Assembly: GCF_009831235.1 (NCBI RefSeq)
Contig: NZ_WUUL01000005.1
Location: 62,001-126,000, forward strand
Source: Shimazuella alba
Lineage (GTDB): Bacteria; Bacillota; Bacilli; Thermoactinomycetales; Thermoactinomycetaceae
Reading direction: 5' to 3'
Length of the DNA: 64,000 bases
Part shown: positions 62,650 to 64,000 of the stretch, one piece after another
How the letters are laid out: the number at the start of each line of letters is the position of its first letter
Position numbering within the stretch: position 1 is the stretch's first letter
Made by a program: the position numbers and the translations under genes
The notes under the pieces: generated by a model
The model's database searches: none
What the model saw: only the letters and a program-made list of their open reading frames with translations
Told to the model about the DNA's origin: nothing

Positions 62650-63057
62650 AACTTATTTTACAGCAATTGTCGTCTTTCATCCCACGGTTTGAATCGTGGG
62701 ATGAAAGACGACGTTGCTCAAAACCCCCAAAAATAGGGGTTGCAAGAGCAACAAATATTTTGTATATTAGAACGCATGATCGGTGATCATCCTACTGGTT
62801 GTAGGTTTGTTCTTTGAAAATGTAATGGTATAGGGTTTCGGTGACAAATGGATACGTCTTCCACCGAGTAAAACCATTAGAGGCAGAGAAGAACTAGAAC
62901 GCTGGTAACAGGCGTTCCGCCCATGTGGGTACACTTCTAACTGCATGGGATGGGCTGATGAGACAGCCCTGAACTTAGGAGTTGCACAAAACAGAAATGG
63001 ATTGCGTGCGTTAACTACCTAAGAATCCCACGACTTCTAGTCGTGTGGAGTCTCAAT
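62650..63057 (+). mobile_element. Non-autonomous IS200/IS605-like element with folded interior
   Basis: The left side has an 18-bp perfect hairpin (62669-62686 with 62695-62712, beginning GTCGTCTTTCATCCCACG). The right side ends TAAGAATCCCACGAC-TTCTA-GTCGTG (63020-63045), the usual IS605 right-end shape. Between them are about 310 bp without a gene but with nested stems, GTTGCTC/GAGCAAC around ACCCC/GGGGT (62713-62746), and further pairings. It may encode or be derived from an omega/HEARO-type RNA without its protein. Inserted between cydA and the dehydrogenase gene. Confidence 0.65.
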
Positions 63058-63087
63058 TAGTACTTTCCTATACTCATCTCTTTTATG

Positions 63088-63134
63088 AAAAAAAGCAGAA
63101 CTTTTTACCAAGAATTCTGGTGAAAAATTCTGCA
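63088..63134 (-). terminator. Terminator of the E1-beta gene
   Basis: On the minus strand GCAGAA-TTTTTCACC and GGTAAAAAG-TTCTGC form a long stem followed by TTTTTTTC. Confidence 0.9.
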
Positions 63135-64000
63135 CTATTGAAAATAAACTAACTCCATTACTGCGCGTACGACTTTGTTCACATTTGGTAAATACGCATG
63201 TTCCAATGCAAATAGCGGATATGGCACATCATAGCCAGCTACTCTTTTGATCGGTGCTTCCAGTGAATCGATTACTTCTTCAGACAGCCGAGCAGCTATT
63301 TCTGCCCCAACTCCACATGTGCGGGGGGCTTCATGGACAATAACAACCCTTCCCGTCTTTCGTGCTGAATCAAAGATGGTATCTTCATCGATTGGAGAAA
63401 GGGACTGTAGATCGATCACCTCAGCTGAGATATCTTGTTCGATAAGCATTTGACTTGCATCTATAAGGATAGGAATCATCGCACCCCATCCGATTAACGT
63501 TACATCTTCTCCTTCTCTCCATCGCTTTGCTTTATCAATCGGACAAGTAAAATAAGAGGAAGGGACTTCCTCTTTGCGAGATCGATAAAGACGAAGGGGT
63601 TCTAAAAAGAGAACTGGATCAGGGCATTCAATCGCCCCCAGCAGTAAACCCTTTGCTGTATAAGGAGAGGAAGGGACAACTACACGCAAACCTGGAGTGT
63701 GAACAAAATAAGCTTCTGTGGAATCTGAGTGCAATTCTGGTGCGCCGATTCCACCACCGTAAGGAGCTCGAATCACCATCGAATTGGAAAAAACCCCTTG
63801 AGATCTCAATCGCATACGAGCAACATGGGAAACGATCTGCTCAAATGCTGGTGTAATAAAACTTAAAAACTGTATCTCTACAATTGGTTTAAATCCTCCC
63901 ATCGCTAACCCCAAAGATGAACCTACAATGCCAGCTTCAGACAACGGAGTATCAATAACCCGATCACTGCCGAACTGCTCCCAAAGACCTTCTGTCGCAC
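63135..64000 (-). CDS. 2-oxoacid (pyruvate-type) dehydrogenase E1 β subunit, 5' end outside window
   Basis: The frame is open to the right edge, so about 40 N-terminal residues are missing. Thiamine-diphosphate enzyme half: ATEGLWEQFGSDRVIDTPLSEAGIVG, EIQFLSFI, then ARMRLRSQG, IRAPYGGGIGAPELHSDS and the C-terminal DLQSLSPIDEDTIF, typical of PdhB. With an alpha subunit (expected just outside, upstream) it would decarboxylate pyruvate or a branched-chain oxoacid; the ARMR..S/APELHSDS residues favour the PDH type over Bkd. Terminator after the stop. Confidence 0.88.
   Translation of the reverse strand, partial: ATEGLWEQFGSDRVIDTPLSEAGIVGSSLGLAMGGFKPIVEIQFLSFITPAFEQIVSHVARMRLRSQGVFSNSMVIRAPYGGGIGAPELHSDSTEAYFVHTPGLRVVVPSSPYTAKGLLLGAIECPDPVLFLEPLRLYRSRKEEVPSSYFTCPIDKAKRWREGEDVTLIGWGAMIPILIDASQMLIEQDISAEVIDLQSLSPIDEDTIFDSARKTGRVVIVHEAPRTCGVGAEIAARLSEEVIDSLEAPIKRVAGYDVPYPLFALEHAYLPNVNKVVRAVMELVYFQ

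Overview
The window reads as chromosome of an AT-rich, low-GC Gram-positive endospore-former of the Bacillales, probably close to Thermoactinomycetaceae. The evidence is strong AGGAGG-type ribosome sites with frequent TTG/GTG starts, a nadB-nadC-nadA operon divergent from a NifS-type desulfurase as in Bacillus, a YugN-like protein, lipoprotein signals, a CydAB pair of the YthAB kind and U-tailed intrinsic terminators. No species can be fixed from sequence alone.

Layout. 1-18.7 kb is mostly housekeeping: a HAD hydrolase (cut by the left edge), an exported L,D-transpeptidase, an HxlR/oxidoreductase pair, NAD biosynthesis, a MerR/MFS efflux unit, PepV dipeptidase, a VWA lipoprotein and MnmA. 18.7-24.4 kb is a tRNA-rich accessory belt (two Arg-ACG, then Cys, Gly, Thr, Phe, Ser, all on the minus strand). 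Between the tRNAs lie decayed IS3 and IS605 pieces and several small genes whose C/G-ending codons look foreign and which are often followed by perfect hairpins without a U-tract.

24.9-31.5 kb is the standout: a complete retron. A structured RNA with 11-nt complementary ends (a1/a2) and a stem of about 30 bp lies upstream of a three-gene operon: a helical-repeat (ARM/HEAT-like) protein of 845 aa, a winged-helix protein ending in a SWIM zinc finger, and a reverse transcriptase with the retron-specific NAxxH and VTG motifs and YADD. This gene set matches what is called retron type XIII. A convergent foreign-looking gene lies between RNA and operon, and an intrinsic terminator sits immediately before the first operon gene.

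31.5-46 kb holds an IS605 tnpB relic, a LysR regulator with a MetX-like acyltransferase, a broken oxidoreductase, a lactonase-like hydrolase, an MFS transporter with a probable attenuator leader, and rtcB. The rtcB RNA-ligase gene is split by a 1,062-nt group I intron with a LAGLIDADG endonuclease gene, inserted exactly before the Asn-His of the active-site motif. A second, decayed rtcB 3' end lies about 1 kb downstream. An aldo/keto reductase and another MFS transporter follow.

45.7-64 kb has an AraC regulator with a heterodimeric ABC transporter richer in GC than its surroundings, a frameshifted SDR beside an FAD oxidoreductase, HxlR-controlled redox genes (NmrA-like, old yellow enzyme), a TetR-regulated serine hydrolase with a well-formed operator-promoter, cytochrome bd oxidase genes, a coding-free IS200/IS605-type element with a folded interior, and an E1-beta dehydrogenase gene cut by the right edge.
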